Assembly (NCBI RefSeq): GCF_017591425.1
Contig: NW_024466599.1
Span: forward strand, 24,838,001 to 24,902,000
Direction of reading: 5' to 3'
DNA from: Ochotona curzoniae
Lineage: Eukaryota > Chordata > Mammalia > Lagomorpha > Ochotonidae
DNA length: 64,000 nt
This document shows positions 11,630-24,557 of this stretch, piece by piece. Position 1 is the first letter of the stretch, and every line of letters starts with the position of its first letter. The translations under genes and the position numbers were made by a program. The notes below the pieces were generated by a model that was given only the letters and a program-made list of their open reading frames with translations, did no database searches and was not told the origin of the DNA.

Positions 11630-12010
11630 TTCTCGATAGCAGCACAGGGATGTGAAAAGGCAGACGTGTTGGATGATGACCGCCGACCTCCCACCTACTG
11701 ATGGAATAACATCAGCAACTTGTCCAAAGTTATAACGGAAGCTTTGTCGGAAAGTCCGCTGCTGGCCCCCCCCCTTCGCGCAGAGCAGAGGGAAGAAGCA
11801 GGAAGCCAAAAGGGTGGCTGAGATACGCCTTGAGGAGCTTTATGCCCCTCTAGGCATGTGGGCTGGCAAAGGGGCTGTCTACGCCCGAACTAGGTAAGGA
11901 ATGTCTGTTCGGGTGTGTCATTGATGGGCTGGAATCTCCCTGGCCAGCCTGGGCGACATGCCGGATCTGTAGCCGACCCAGCCCCTCGCCTCCAGTGCCT
12001 TGGGTAGCCA
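11630..12010. other. CpG-dense patch of unknown origin
   Basis: I count about 17 CpG dinucleotides in roughly 380 bp, whereas the flanks are nearly CpG-free. There is a run of 9 C at 11766-11774. It matches no SINE or L1 section I recognise. The open frames across it (11543-11809 and 11890-12114, minus strand) show no family motif. It could be a retrocopy, an old LTR, or a small CpG island with regulatory function; the sequence alone does not decide. Confidence 0.4.
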
Positions 12011-12114
12011 TCAGGGAGGTATTGTAATTTCACTGAGAAAAAGGGCAAATTGTGGAAGACAAAATGGGTATAGAATTTAAAGATCAGAAAGAAGGAATTT
12101 AAAGGCTGTATCAA

Positions 12115-12879
12115 GGATACAGTCTAAGAGGGTGGATATACCAACGTGAGGCTACTACTTACCTTTTTAAACATTTAATAGAAAAATAAGAATGTGTCAC
12201 TGAGAAATAGTGCTCTATTTTATGCATTCCCAGCTGTAGAACTTTGACTCGGAGATTTGGCTTCAAGGAAGAAACCCAGAATCCATAAAAGAAATTTGAG
12301 AGCCAAGTTGGTGTCAGGAAAAAAAAAAATCATGAACATTACCCTTAAATTGGAAATTATCATTTCAAAAGGAGATTGAATATATCTGATTTAGTCAGTG
12401 TTGCAATATACACCCCCAAGCATTGTAGAAAACAATAGCAAAAATAATCTGGCAATTAGTGGAGTTTAACACCTGGGAGTGGTAAAGAAAATACAAATGG
12501 AACTTTGCCCAAACCATCCTCCTCTCAGTTGGGATTTGAGCATACTGCTTTACCTGCAGAGCAACAGAAAGCCTGACATTTGTTGGGGAGGTGAAATGGA
12601 ATAGGCTCCTTAACTTTTGTAACTAATCACTCACTAAATAAATCAGTAAGCAGATATAGAATTAAACAGTGTGTAGTTGCTAAAGTATCTTACCTAATTA
12701 GGCATTGTTTTACACACATATACACAAAATTAAAAGACATACAAAGACACACACACACACACACACACGACCTTGACTCTGAACCAAAAATAGGCAATTA
12801 TGACAACATTGACTAAAAGATAGGAAATTATAAAAAAAAGAAACTCCTGGATGTCAGATTTAACAAAGCCTTCAAAGTA
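12115..12879. other. AT-rich stretch with a (CA)n microsatellite
   Basis: A CA repeat occupies about 12746-12768. The remainder is A-rich and may contain further worn L1 sequence, but I cannot align it confidently. Confidence 0.45.
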
Positions 12880-13410
12880 GACGCATAAAGAACTAATGGA
12901 ATGTATTATTAGAGGGATGAACAAAGGTATAATAACAATATAGTACAAAATCAAGAAAACAAATAAGGAGATAGAAACTATATAGATTAATTAGTGTTAA
13001 AACAATGAAGAGAAATATAAATGGAAAGCTCAAAGTGCTAGGCAGGAATTAGACATCATGGAGATCGAAGGTATGCTAGTTGAAGAACATGCAATGAATG
13101 ATTAAAACTAAGCATAAATTCTGGTAAATGTGGTTTACCACTAAACACATCCATATTCATGTAAGAGAAAGAAGAAAGCATCTGAGAAGAAGGAATGGCT
13201 AAGAACTTCCCCAGCACGTGCAGTTTACCCCTTCAGGAAGTTCAGTGTACTCAAAGAAGTGTCAATGCAAAGAGCTCCACATGCACGTCATAGAAAGATT
13301 CTGAAAACCAAAGAGGAAAAATGAAGGAAAGAGAAAAACACTGTTCAGTTATTGAACACTGTTCCAGAAGTATCCATAAGCCAACATAAGCAAAAATTGA
13401 AGAAAATATA
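12880..13410 (+). mobile_element. Old L1 or HAL1-like fragment
   Basis: The A-rich text around 13240-13330 (AAGTGTCAATGCAAAGAGC, CACGTCATAGAAAGATTCTG, AAAACCAAAGAGG) has the wording of ancient L1M/HAL1 sequence upstream of or within ORF1. It is heavily decayed with no reading frame. The upstream limit is uncertain. Confidence 0.45.
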
Positions 13411-13419
13411 CTAGATCCT

Positions 13420-13690
13420 GGGGCAGGTGTAGTGGCTCAACCAACTAATCTTCCTCCCATTAATGCCATTATCCCATATAGGTTCCGGATCAAGTCCCAG
13501 CTGCTCCAGTTCCAGTCCTACTCCCTGTTCATGGCCTGAAAGAGCAGCACTGTCTGGACCAATTCCCAGAAGAAGAGATCAGCTCATCTCCAGCTACCTT
13601 TGACCATTTGGGGTTGAGCCAGTGGACAGATTTCTTTCTGTCTCGCTCATTCTCTCTGTAACTCTGCCTTTCAAATAAAAAATAACTGAA
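13420..13690 (+). mobile_element. SINE, old, partly deleted
   Basis: The head GGGGCAGGTGTAGTGGC is followed by CCGGATCAAGTCCC (B box), ATTTGGGGTTGAGCCAGTGG, and the end CTCTGCCTTTCAAATAAAAAATAAC. The middle body is shortened. Confidence 0.75.
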
Positions 13691-15189
13691 AAAGTGTTTA
13701 AAATCTTTAAAAAATACTGACCCTGAAATCATATTCAGGATTCAAGCAGCCTTTAAAATCTTTTAGTTTTATAACATCTTCAAACTGAGGTCAAAATAAA
13801 GTCTGGGTCAGTTTTATGGCATATTCAGCAGAGTCTACCAATTGTTAGGTTATCATCCTGTACACGTTTCTAATATCCTTAAACTTTCAATTATGTCAGT
13901 AACATTCCGAAGTTCTTTACTTTCAATGAAACTGACTTCCTCACCCCATATGAGCAGCACACTGTATTCTCCAAGCTACTAACTATATCCTTGGGTGCTG
14001 CTAAATTCTCCTCTGGTCTCATCATAATCCCACCTTTGTATCTGAAACTTGAAGATGAGTTTACAGGTTTATTATTATCATAGCTTAGAAATATTCCAGT
14101 GTTGATGGAGCGAAAAAGAAATCGGTCTAGAATTAGAAATAAAGGGTTCTGCATACCTGCTACAGATTAAACAATGAAAGATGGGACTGGACTGTAAACC
14201 TTGTTTCACCTTTTAAAATCAAGTGAAAGTTTCATTTCCCTATGTTCGAATGTCCACAGGATATGGTTTTTGTTGTTGTTTTAACTGTTTATGTATGGTA
14301 AACATCTAGACAGAAAAAGTGAAAGCAGGCATGTTCCTGCATCATCAAATGATCGACCTTTACTGACACGGAGAAAGAGAAAAGCATTGTGAAGAAAACA
14401 GCATCGACACTTAAGATAAATCTCCGTAAGAGTATCTAGACAAGTCTTTCTTATATTTGAAAGCCCTAAAAACAGAATTGAAATACGAAGCAGTTACCAT
14501 TCTAAGTGGCTGCCTACACACCAATATAATCAGTTTTGTAAACTTTAGTAAGTAATAATTTCATAGTGCTAAACACAAATGCTTAAGATTGGTCTAAATA
14601 TGTTCATTTCCTCAAAATAGTTCAATATCATCTTATTACATACTATAAACATGTCCAAGAATGTTTTAGTCTCCTGAGGAGAAAAACAACTTTGATTGCC
14701 ATTCAGATTCTCACCATTGGCAGGAAGGCGTCCAAGGTAACATGAGAGAAGTTTACCTGGCATTTCATTCTTTTATGTACTTTGATGCATTATTGTGCTT
14801 GAATAGGTGAAGGGTTTGAATCTATTTCTTGAATAATTCTGAATATGAACACTTATATTCTCACATGAAAGTCTGAAATTGAAATTTGTCTGCAGCATGA
14901 TAGCAAAAACACAGTATCACCAATACAGGTTTTCTGGGAGAATTGGACACATAGAATGTTTGCCGGAGTAACTCACAGGCTTGTTCCGAAATGTGACTGG
15001 AATGTGTGAGTAACACAGGGAAGCTAAAGCTCCTGGTAGACTTCTTTATTATGAAGATCCTATTCCTTTCTCACAGTTGTCAACATTTCTGCATTACTTC
15101 ACTTGTTTTCATGTGACCTTTCTCCTCCTCTCTTCGTTTTTGACTTCACTGTCCTCTTACAACAGTTAAGCAGAATTTTAAATTCCTTT
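13691..15189. other. Unique stretch, nothing recognised
   Basis: About 1.5 kb with no recognised repeat. The minus-strand frames near 13.9-14.15 and 14.57-14.76 kb are short and lack motifs. Confidence 0.4.
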
Positions 15190-15815
15190 CCTAACAGAAC
15201 AAAAATACATTAATCTGGACTTTTGTCATACACCATGCAAAATGCTCAACTCAAAATGTCTCACACATGTAAAAACTGATGCTGCAAAACTCCTAGACAA
15301 GAAGGATACATATATATGTATAAGTGTATATATATAATATATATGTAACCTTCTAGACATTGATTTTGGCAATAGTTTCTTCTCTAGAACAGCAAAAGTA
15401 CAGGTAACAAGCACAAAACTCACAATTAAAGCTAGATTACATTAAAAACTCTTGCAGAATAAACAATAATAAGAAAAGATGGCTTGCATAATGCAAAAAT
15501 ATTTATGAACCATATGTTTGCTAGACGTTTTATATCCAAAATGTATCAAAACAAAGTAAAGCAAAAAACAAAAACAAAGAAACCTAACAAAACATAAACA
15601 CACAGTCTATTAAAAATTATCAAAGGAATTAGACGTTGCTCCAAATGAGATTTATCGAACACACACACACACACGTCCATAGATAACTGGAGGAAATATA
15701 TGGAGGAAATGATAGTTTGAAACAATATGTAACTCCATCAAGTAATTCCAAATAGAATCATTGTAAAATCAAAAAAATTCACTTCTGAGTGTTGATCCAA
15801 ATTAATTGAACTCAG
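15190..15815 (+). mobile_element. L1 ORF2 3' fragment, decayed
   Basis: The order of phrases matches the end region of L1 ORF2: AAAACTGATGCTGCAAAACTCCTAGAC, TTTTGGCAATAGTTTCTTC, AACAGCAAAAGTACAGGTAAC, then GAATAAACAATAATAAG. A TA-rich expansion (15306-15346) and a short (CA)n (15661-15675) interrupt it. It has many stops and is not coding. Confidence 0.65.
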
Positions 15816-15825
15816 AATCTTTTTT

Positions 15826-17470
15826 TCGCTTTATTTTTTGTGTTTCTTTTCTTTTTTATTATTTTCTAATACAGTTCCACAGGCTCTGGAATTTCCCTTA
15901 CCTCCTCCCCAATAACCTTCCTCTCCCACACTGAGTTCCCCTATGTTATTTCAATAGTATAGTTCGTCATAAATAGTCGCAAGTCCATCCTTCTGCTGTT
16001 TAAGTGTATCCTGACATTGTAGGCATCGACGCTTTCAGATTGTCCAACACCCTATTGTCGAGATATATTTGACCATTCTCTTGGGAGTCCATCTTTGATT
16101 TGGAAGTAGAGATGCACACTGCATCTCTTAAATGCTATTTCCTGTGTGACATATTCCTTAAATTCCTACATATGCTTCTCATTTTTGATACAAAGCTTTA
16201 TAACAAGCTTTTAAAGTTCTTTGTCCTCTATTTCCTTGATGTATTGCTCAGTTAACTCTGCGATTGGCAAAGGCGTTTGCTCCTTTGCAGCGAAGTCTTC
16301 AGTAATATTGTGCCTCTGTCTCATCTTTTATTCTTGGTCATTGTACTTCTGATTAGCATATTCTCCTCCCGAGAGCAGGTGTCTAAGCTGTGTCATGCAC
16401 AGGTCTACAATTAGATTTTACTGATTGTGTCTGGTACCCAGTTCTTCATTTGTAGTCATCTGTACCACTTCCTCCAGTGTGTTTTGGGCCTGGGCTCTAG
16501 TATTAGGCTTCTACCATGGTCTCTGTAGCCCCAGCTCCTAGGTTACTACTCCCCATTCCCTGTGATCCTGTGCTGTGGCTGTACCATTGACTGTACAACC
16601 TTTTTCCCACTTCTGCTTCAAACAGTTCCCAGGATTATGGAGACACCAGGTGTCCCAAATAACTGAATTGTTGTCGGTGCTGATCTTGCTGGAACCTGCT
16701 GGCCATTAAGTCTGAGGGCTACACAGACCTATTTTGGGTGGAACCCACAGGATGCCAAAGTTGGTACTATTTTCACCGTGAGGCCAGTGCAATGGACTGA
16801 GCTGGAAGTGAGTGTACTCCCAGCTTAGCACATATACAGCCCACTGTTGTCTCGACAGTCCATAGCCTTTGACGCACTACAGAAAATGGTGCCTGACGTG
16901 GTACTGGTGGAGTTCTGGATCTGCTGGCCGTTAGGTCTGGGGACGACCTGGATCTGTTTTGGGTAGAACCTGTGGGATGCCACATGGATACTGTTCTCCC
17001 GGTAGGACTAGTGCAATGTACTGAGCCAGAAAGGAGTTCACTCTCAGCTTAGCACATGTACAACTTGCTGTTGTTCTTCCAGTCCCAGAACCTTTGCTTC
17101 ACTGCACAATATGGGATCCAATGTGACACTTTTAGAGTCTGGGCTGCAAAACCCATTTTGTTCCTGCATCACCTGTTTGGGGTTTGTTGCTCTGTCTCTG
17201 CTGGTGGTCAAATTAATCAAATCGGCGGATAGGCAAAGAACTTCATTTGTAGTACCACTCCGTCCAGTGTGTTTCTGGCCTGGGCAAGTGTGGTTTGATG
17301 CGGTTGTTTACTTTTCCTTCAAAGTGCTAAGAATGTTCAAGTCAGGTCAGAGTAAACTTGTTGACTCATCTTGCTAGTACAGCAAAGTTCTTTCTCTGTT
17401 CGAGACAGTCTATTCCTTGCTGACATGGAGTGCCACGTTTGATCAGAAGTTTCATTGTCCTTTCACAGCA
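15826..17470 (-). mobile_element. L1 3' UTR, minus strand, with internal tandem duplication
   Basis: The T-rich left edge (15822-15868) is the reversed A-tail. The adjoining 300 bp match, reversed, the 3' UTR of the 7.9 kb L1 (GGGAGTCCATCTTTGATTTGG at about 16084). Further right the element contains two copies of a ~224 bp unit at about 16696-16920 and 16921-17145, marked by CTGCTGGCC and CAGCTTAGCACAT. A phrase near 16445-16500 recurs near 17238-17290. The right limit near 17470 is approximate. Confidence 0.65.
16696..17145. repeat. Tandem duplication, unit about 224 bp, inside L1 3' UTR
   Basis: Landmarks repeat at a constant offset: CTGCTGGCC at 16696 and 16921 (225 bp) and CAGCTTAGCACAT at 16821 and 17045 (224 bp). 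Unit copies differ at many positions, so the duplication is old or was already present in the source L1. Confidence 0.75.
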
Positions 17471-20400
17471 GATTGCCTAGGCCCTCACTTTATGTTGCAC
17501 TTCCTTTGTATTTCCTCTCTATTTGAGTCTCTAAGTATTTTCCATTTTAATTAGACTAGTCAATTACTCACACAAGAGAATATCTCACATTTTTAAAGCC
17601 AGTGGAGTTTTCTTATCCTGCTTTTCAAATGTAACTCACTTAAGGGCTTTTAAAAATCCTGTCTTCCTAGAAGCACAGATAAGGCACTTATTAATATTTG
17701 AGATTCCCCACTCAATCCCATTGTGTTTTAGACAAGCCATTTGTTAATATCATGCTTAGTTATCTCCACTGTTCTCAACAATTTCCTTTTCCATTTATCT
17801 TGCAATCTCTATTTTCTCTTTTGTTTAGTTGGTAGAATTCCTGAATGTTTCAATGTGCATTACAAACAGTAATTGGAAATTGTGTTTGCTGTAAGAATTC
17901 ATTGGTTTAGTTCTGAGACCTTAACTCAAAAATTAAAAATAGAAATAAAACAGTTCCAGACAATAAAGCAATCCATGGCAGATGAATTGTGACAATACAA
18001 ATATGTAAGTCAAACCAATTCCTTATGAATACTGTGATGTCAGTTCTGTGAAAACCTAACTAATGCTTTGTTTACTATTACCTGGACATATTAAAATGGA
18101 ATGCTGCTTTGAAAACCTTCCAAAGTACCCATGGCATTACCCAGTACGGCTGAGCGGCATCTGCTTTAGAAACGAGTGCTCTAAAAGTATTTAAATATCC
18201 TTGAGTTGTGGTATTGAGTACAGCCAAGAGGGGAACATAATTGGCTCTAGTCTCTTTGCTGTAGTTGCCCTTTCTCTCTTAATGAGGTGGTAGTCATTAG
18301 CGTGGTAACTGATAGAATTTGCTCCAGAGACAACAACTAATTTGGAGCCTTGCCCTTTGTCATACATGACTACATACTCTAAAAGAAGAGGACATTTTCA
18401 TATCCTGTTGAGATTAATATTGAGATTGACTACAGGAAGGTGATTTTGACCTTTGGAGGGAATGACCACTCAAGTATGACTGCAGAACAGTGGAGTCTTT
18501 TTGCCAAATAGAACAGTTATGCACAGTTGAGGCTACAAGCAAAGTCAGTGAATCTTGTTTGGACTTACTACTTGGACTTTTTCAAGCTTTCAACTGGCAG
18601 TATTTTAAAATCTTTAATATACACCTTCAAAATCAATATATGACACAGACAATGAATTATATAATTTGTCAATTATGAACTGAGAGAAATATAATTTACC
18701 AATTACATCCCACAGTAAAACGTCCTAAGCTCTTAATAAAAAATAATCCTACCCTTGCCTAAGCATAAGCACCTAACACTAAGTCCTTTTTTGTACATAT
18801 GGTATATATGTATGTATGTGCATACTCAGGAGAAAAAAGTAGGTTGTTTAGTACTGTCTTTGGTCTCTCTCTTTTCTCTCCTCTCTCTCTTTTATGTTTT
18901 CCTCTCCCTCTTTAATAGCAGAGGATGAAAGTTTGAGAATAAAGCAAAATATCTTGCAAAATCTTAAACACTGAAAAAAAAAAATCACGAGCACTTACAT
19001 CACCCAAACTGGCTTAGTTTCTTCCTAACACTAATGTTCCTCCTAATGCTGCTTAGTATATGAGTCTTCTCCTAATTTCTTCTAATTTGCATGTATTAAT
19101 TAAATAGCAAGTAAACTAGAACAGAGGAGGAAAGAAAAATTCTGGGAAGGCTTCCAGAAGAAGAATGCAAAAAACAGGTAATTTCATATATTACAGAAAC
19201 CTTATGCTTTTAAACATCAGTTATGGGACCAGAAAGTAAATTAAACAGGGCAAGAGATTATAAGAAATGTAAAAAAAGCTGCATCTTGGTTATATTTTCT
19301 AATTTTACCATACATTGCAGAAGGACCTACTGAATTGTGTACTGAGTATAGCAAATGTTTTCAAATTTTAACATACACCTTCAAAGATAATAGATGGCAC
19401 AGTGAGCTATATAATTTATCAATTAACTGAAATAAATGCAAAATTCTGTAAAGCAAAACTTCAACAGCTCCTAATTCAACATATTCCTACCCATGTTTTG
19501 ATCATAAGGGCATGCGTGAAGTCTTGTTTGTGTGACTGTGCACACACATGCATGTGGGAGGAGAGATGGGTTTTCTCCTTGCTCAGCAGTGACTTTGGCA
19601 CTCAGCACTCAGCCTGTGGTCTGCTTCTTTTAGCAGTAGGATGTTTCCCGAAAGACCTCTGAAAAGAGTAATTGTATCATATAACCAAGACCGTGGCAAG
19701 GGCTGAAGAGTTACTTGTGATTAATCTACAGCTTCTTACAAGGTAAATAAAAACATCGTTACCAATTTAGAAGAACTCCAACTTCCTCACCCATCACAGT
19801 TTCTTAAAATAGAGTGCTAAATTTAGCTATTTAATTATACACAGAAATTATGGTAAACATCAAGAGTACCTGCATACCTTCTTCTAGTTGCAATGCATAC
19901 CCAATTTCATCACCTGTGATGGCTTCCTGGCAGGTGGTTGTCATTTCAAAGTTATATATTCTGCATAAAAAAACTGAAGGAATTATCATTATGCTTACAA
20001 TGAAGAATGCATGTTTTGGAGTCAATATTTTTATTTTCTCCCTTCTTTTTTTTTTTGATAGCAAAAACTAAAAAAAAAAAAATGGAGAAACATGCTATCT
20101 CTAGATACTGAGTATTTTAACAGTTAGGTCAGTACTTTATACGAGTTTTCTGGTTTTACCAAATGCTGACATAATTTAAATGAAGGTTCTCATATAGTTC
20201 ATTATTTGAAGGCCATTATGCAACTTTTCTACAATCAGATTATTCTTCCAATATATTATTTCATTCAGGAGCACAATTAGTCTAAGATTTAAGAAGTTAT
20301 CTACACAATCCAAGTACCATGCATCGGGTAACCAATGAAACCTGATTTTCTGGTCACAAAAGGAACTCAAAGTTGATTGTCATTATATGATGTGTAAATC

Positions 20401-20559
20401 AGAGAGCTCATGAAATATGGCACTTATGCAGGAGAGGGAGTAGGAAAGACTACCTCAGCTTAGGGATCAGAGAAGATTCACAGCACAAAGAGAAATTAAA
20501 CAGGAACTAAAAGAAAGGAACTTAGTGGAAGATAACATTTGAAAGTCAGAGTTAAAAAC
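17471..20559. other. Long single-copy stretch with minor low-complexity tracts
   Basis: About 3.1 kb with no SINE or L1 I can place. It contains a pyrimidine-rich tract (18862-18914), short TATG repeats near 18800, and A- or T-runs near 18975, 20047 and 20070. Open frames of 60-88 codons have no recognisable motif. Confidence 0.45.
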
Positions 20560-20792
20560 AGAAGTTAAAAACCCAGAGAAAGAGATATCCTGCACCCACT
20601 GGCTCACTCCCAAAATGCCCACACCAACCAGGGCTGGGCCAGGCCAAAACCAGGAGCTAGGAATTTCATCCAGGTCTCCACGTGGAAGGCAGGGGCCTAA
20701 GCATCTTCTGCTGCGTTTTTGAGGCCATTATTAGCAGGAAGCTGGACTGAAAGTGTATCAGTCAGGCTACAAACTTTCTCACGACCAGCTCT
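20560..20792 (-). mobile_element. Old SINE fragment
   Basis: CACTGGCTCACTCCCAAAATGCCC, GGGCTGGGCCAGGCC, AGGTCTCCACGTGG and TTAGCAGGAAGCTGGA mark the reversed body. The tail and the tRNA-like head are not clear. Confidence 0.65.
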
Positions 20793-21041
20793 GCAAGTAG
20801 TAGTTTTGTGCTCTGGTCCCCAAATCACTGCTCTGTTTCAGTCTGTATGATTGTTTAGTCACCTATAATTAAGTCTCTCGCCTGTGTACAGTGTAACACC
20901 AATTCAAATCCCCTTTAGTTGGGTTTCATTACATACAATTTACTTTCTCTTTGCTTTGAAACTTGCAAAACCAGGATTAGTTTTATGATTGCTTTTATAG
21001 GCATAATAAGAATTTAACAACTACTTGACATTAAAATATTT

Positions 21042-22079
21042 TTACCAAATTGTTTCCTCATTTGTGTCTTTCTGAATTAGTTTCTCCTCAATAATTTCTT
21101 TAGGTTGCTCTTTCGGCAAAGATAACGTAAGTATTTTACTTACGCAAATTTCAGTATTTTGGACATAATTAACAAGCATTTTCCCTTGGAATTTTGGAAC
21201 TGCTGTCTTGGTCTCATGTTTTTTGAAATCTTTAGTGTGTAATATCATCTTGATTGCGTTTGGATTAAGCTGTGGCTTTGTAGAACTGCTCCAGAACTCA
21301 CTGCACACCTATAGACACCTCCCTGGATCTCCAGTCCTGACTAGGGTTACACAGAGAATTCTTCCATCCTGGACCGTATTTACAGTCAAACCCTCTCTAT
21401 GGAGGTCAGCCAGACAGTTGCTTGCAAGTGCAGGTTCTTCCAAGTCTGGGCCTTTTCTGAGTATGCTCCCACATTTTCAAGGAAATATGGCCTCTCTATA
21501 TACCCATTCTATGGAGTGTTCTTTCACTATTTTTTTCCAAACATCTTTTACTAGTTTCATAAGATTTTAGGCTAGGGGTCTAACAGCTATTTCCAGTGGA
21601 CCGAATCTTACCAGCTGCTGGCTATCCGTGTTGCACACAAAACTCTTCAACCTGGAAACAGAACCACTCGTATTCATTTGCATATTGGCTAGACCCTAGT
21701 TGAAGAATTGAGAAACTCATGGTCTCAACAATCTAAATTATCTACTACCTGATTTCTTATGGGAAAGTATGCCTGATATTAATTCTTTATATTGAATTGT
21801 CTCTGTCCGAAGAACCAGTGAAGCATCTGTCTGCCTGATGGAGATTTGCCCATACCATATTTGGATTACTTCTTGAAGCAGTTCTGAGAGACAAACCTCC
21901 AAAAATGCCATCAGATTGGCTTGGTCCTTTGGGAGCTCATGGGAGTTATATCGTGATAAATCAGTCTCTCTCCCGTGATACTGCTCAGATGATGTCAGCC
22001 TGGCAGAAAGAATGACTAACCTCTGACAGCAAATTTTACATACTTGACAGAATGTTGTAGCTGAACAGTTCCATCTCAT
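21042..22079 (-). pseudogene. Degenerate coding-like patch, unassigned
   Basis: Two minus-strand frames of 113 codons (22079 to 21738) and 88 codons (21308 to 21042) lie in the same direction. The downstream one has a charged, protein-like composition and ends in a stop followed by AT-rich sequence. The sequence between them carries several stops and apparent frame changes. I do not recognise the family. It may be a worn retrocopy or simply chance open sequence. Confidence 0.25.
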
Positions 22080-24557
22080 CTTTAGATGATTGGCTTTTAT
22101 ATCATTTTTGCCATCATAACAATGACATTAAACTTGCAGTGTAGTAACCTGATGAGATTTTTTGGTTATTACTCCTGAATGGAGGGAAGAGGGCCAGGGA
22201 CGACTACAAATCCAACTAAATATACACTTCATTATTTCCGTCTGCCAAGATTTTGTGCTTCTTGATTTTTAAATATATAATGTATATCGTGAAACTAATC
22301 AAGTGGTAGAATTTTAACATGTCATGTTAATATGCATGATATCGAGACAGAGGTATACATCGTTACTGTACACTGTAATAACAGCTCATTCTGTTATCAT
22401 AAGCAGCTCTGAAGTGGGAAGATAACTTTCTCATATTTAGACAGTAGGAAAATGAGAGAAATCTTGTAACAATTAAATGTGACAGCTGAAATTAAATTCA
22501 TCGCATTTTTACTCAAACAGCGCTATGTTGGCCAACAAAAGAATATTACCTTTCGTTTTCCTCTTTGATGGTTTCCCCACTGGCATGGTCGTACAGGTGA
22601 TGTCGATAAAGCAGTAATCTAGTAACTTTCAAAATGAACTCGCCTCCATTTTCTATAAAAATATGTCACTTTGGAGGAAATTGTTTCAGAGTGTACTGCC
22701 TTCCTAAGAAAAACAAATTACTCCTAACTCTCCATTGGTATTGAATTCTTTAGAAGAGTCAAATTAATTTAAGATTGTGAAAAATAAATGTTGTATACGC
22801 TATAATTCCTGTTGTGTGGCCATTTTCACAGCTCAGGTGATGTGCATTTAACATGTGCTCTTCGGGTTCATCTCAAATATTGTCAACATTTTAAAAATTC
22901 CTGGTGGCTAATATAGCATCCTGAGTTACAGCATGTTTGATGGTGAGGTTAATAATATAACACCTTAGAAGCTAAGCTCAAGCCATGTCATTAAATCAAT
23001 AATGAAACACTGAACAACTAATGTAATATTTATCTGATTAAAAATATACTGCTAATCATGTGTGGGCGTTTTTTCTTGCCTATTATGTTTCCACACTTTA
23101 ATGACTTAGTGGCTCATATTTTTGTGTGATCTCAATGATATTTCCTGCCTATCACAGTCTTTACCACCATCCCCAGGTTATTAAGCTTGCCACACTCACC
23201 TGCTACAGAAGATGTGACCTGGTCACTTAAGTTGCATCTAAATAATAGATAAAATTGAGGAAAAATATTTCAAGAAAAGCATAAGGCAAATAAAAATATA
23301 CTCCCATGGAAAATGAAGAACTTTAAAAGTTCACATGTAAAAAAAAAATTAAAAGGAACTATTTCCTGGTGGAAAAAATGTTGAAATCCATGTAAATGAA
23401 AAGTATTCAAATGGTTCTTAATATTGTGTCTAACGAAAAGCATAATAAACATCTTTTAATTTCATTTTCCGTTAATTTTTTTGAGATATTCTTTCCATGT
23501 CTGTAGTGAAAGTCCACCATACATAATGGATGAAGGAATGAAGTTTTATATTGAGAAAGTACCGCAATGAGATTATTACTGAAAGCCATTTTATTTATTT
23601 TGATGCTAAATGCATTCAATTAATAAGGGCTAGATTTGTTATCCCTAAATATTTTCCATGAAGTAATAAAGCTCTTTGAACAATTCAGATTATTGAATGA
23701 AGAAGGAAAAATGGGCCAAGTCTCAATGCAGGGGTATGCTGACTTGCTTCTGCTAATTAGAATAATCTGCTAATTGATTTCTTTCTGCCTTCACAGGAGG
23801 GGGCCAATTAAAGCAAACTACAGTTTTGCTGTTTAGTCTTTAGCCTCCAAGGGGGATGGTGTTGGAGCTTACGACCAGTTTTCTCAATGTGTTGTCCAAT
23901 TAACCTCGATGGAAATGATCCACAGCAGATCCCTGGGGTTCGCCATGAAAGGGAAAGTCAGTCAGGCTACCAAGGAGGAAATTGCTGCCCTAACTTCCTG
24001 CACAGCTCACAGATAGACCACTCTGGTGAGAAAATGGTGCCAATGGAAACATTTAACTGTTGGGGGAAATGACCCCTGAAGTTTCTTTGTGTAGCACTTA
24101 CAGGGAAAAAAATGAACCTGAGACAAAGGTAAATTGGGCAGTTTTAGCGAGAGTTCTGACTGCTTCGACCTAAAAGCTAAGAAAATACACAGAGTTCCAT
24201 AAAACAAAAGGGTTTTGAGGTAACAGATTAGGGAAATACGTACAATTGCTCATAAAAGATATTGGAAAGGTACTCTTATACCACAACCAGGGAAAATCAT
24301 GTACTAAATTTAAATATCTGCTTAATTTGCTAATGTATTTAAAATAGTCAAGGAAACTGCAATTTGTAAGTCAGTTATTTGCTAATTACTAGTATTAGCC
24401 CTGACAGTTAACTGACATTGAGAATATTTATAGAAATGCTATCATTTTATAATGTCTAAATTTTATATTTCATTTATGGAGATTTTAATTATGATTTAAT
24501 ATATAAATAAGGTAAGTTCACCATTGACATCAACATACGATGGAGAGAATTATCTAA
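22080..24557. other. Single-copy stretch, possibly constrained near 23.7-24.2 kb
   Basis: No repeat recognised over about 2.5 kb. Around 23.74-24.10 kb the sequence has a balanced composition and two TAATTA/CTAATTG homeodomain-like sites (about 23753-23780). It reads unlike the surrounding AT-rich background, which is suggestive but not proof of a regulatory element. Confidence 0.35.

Noticed and set aside
15661..15675. Short CA tract as a separate element
   Set aside because: It is a brief microsatellite inside an old L1 fragment.
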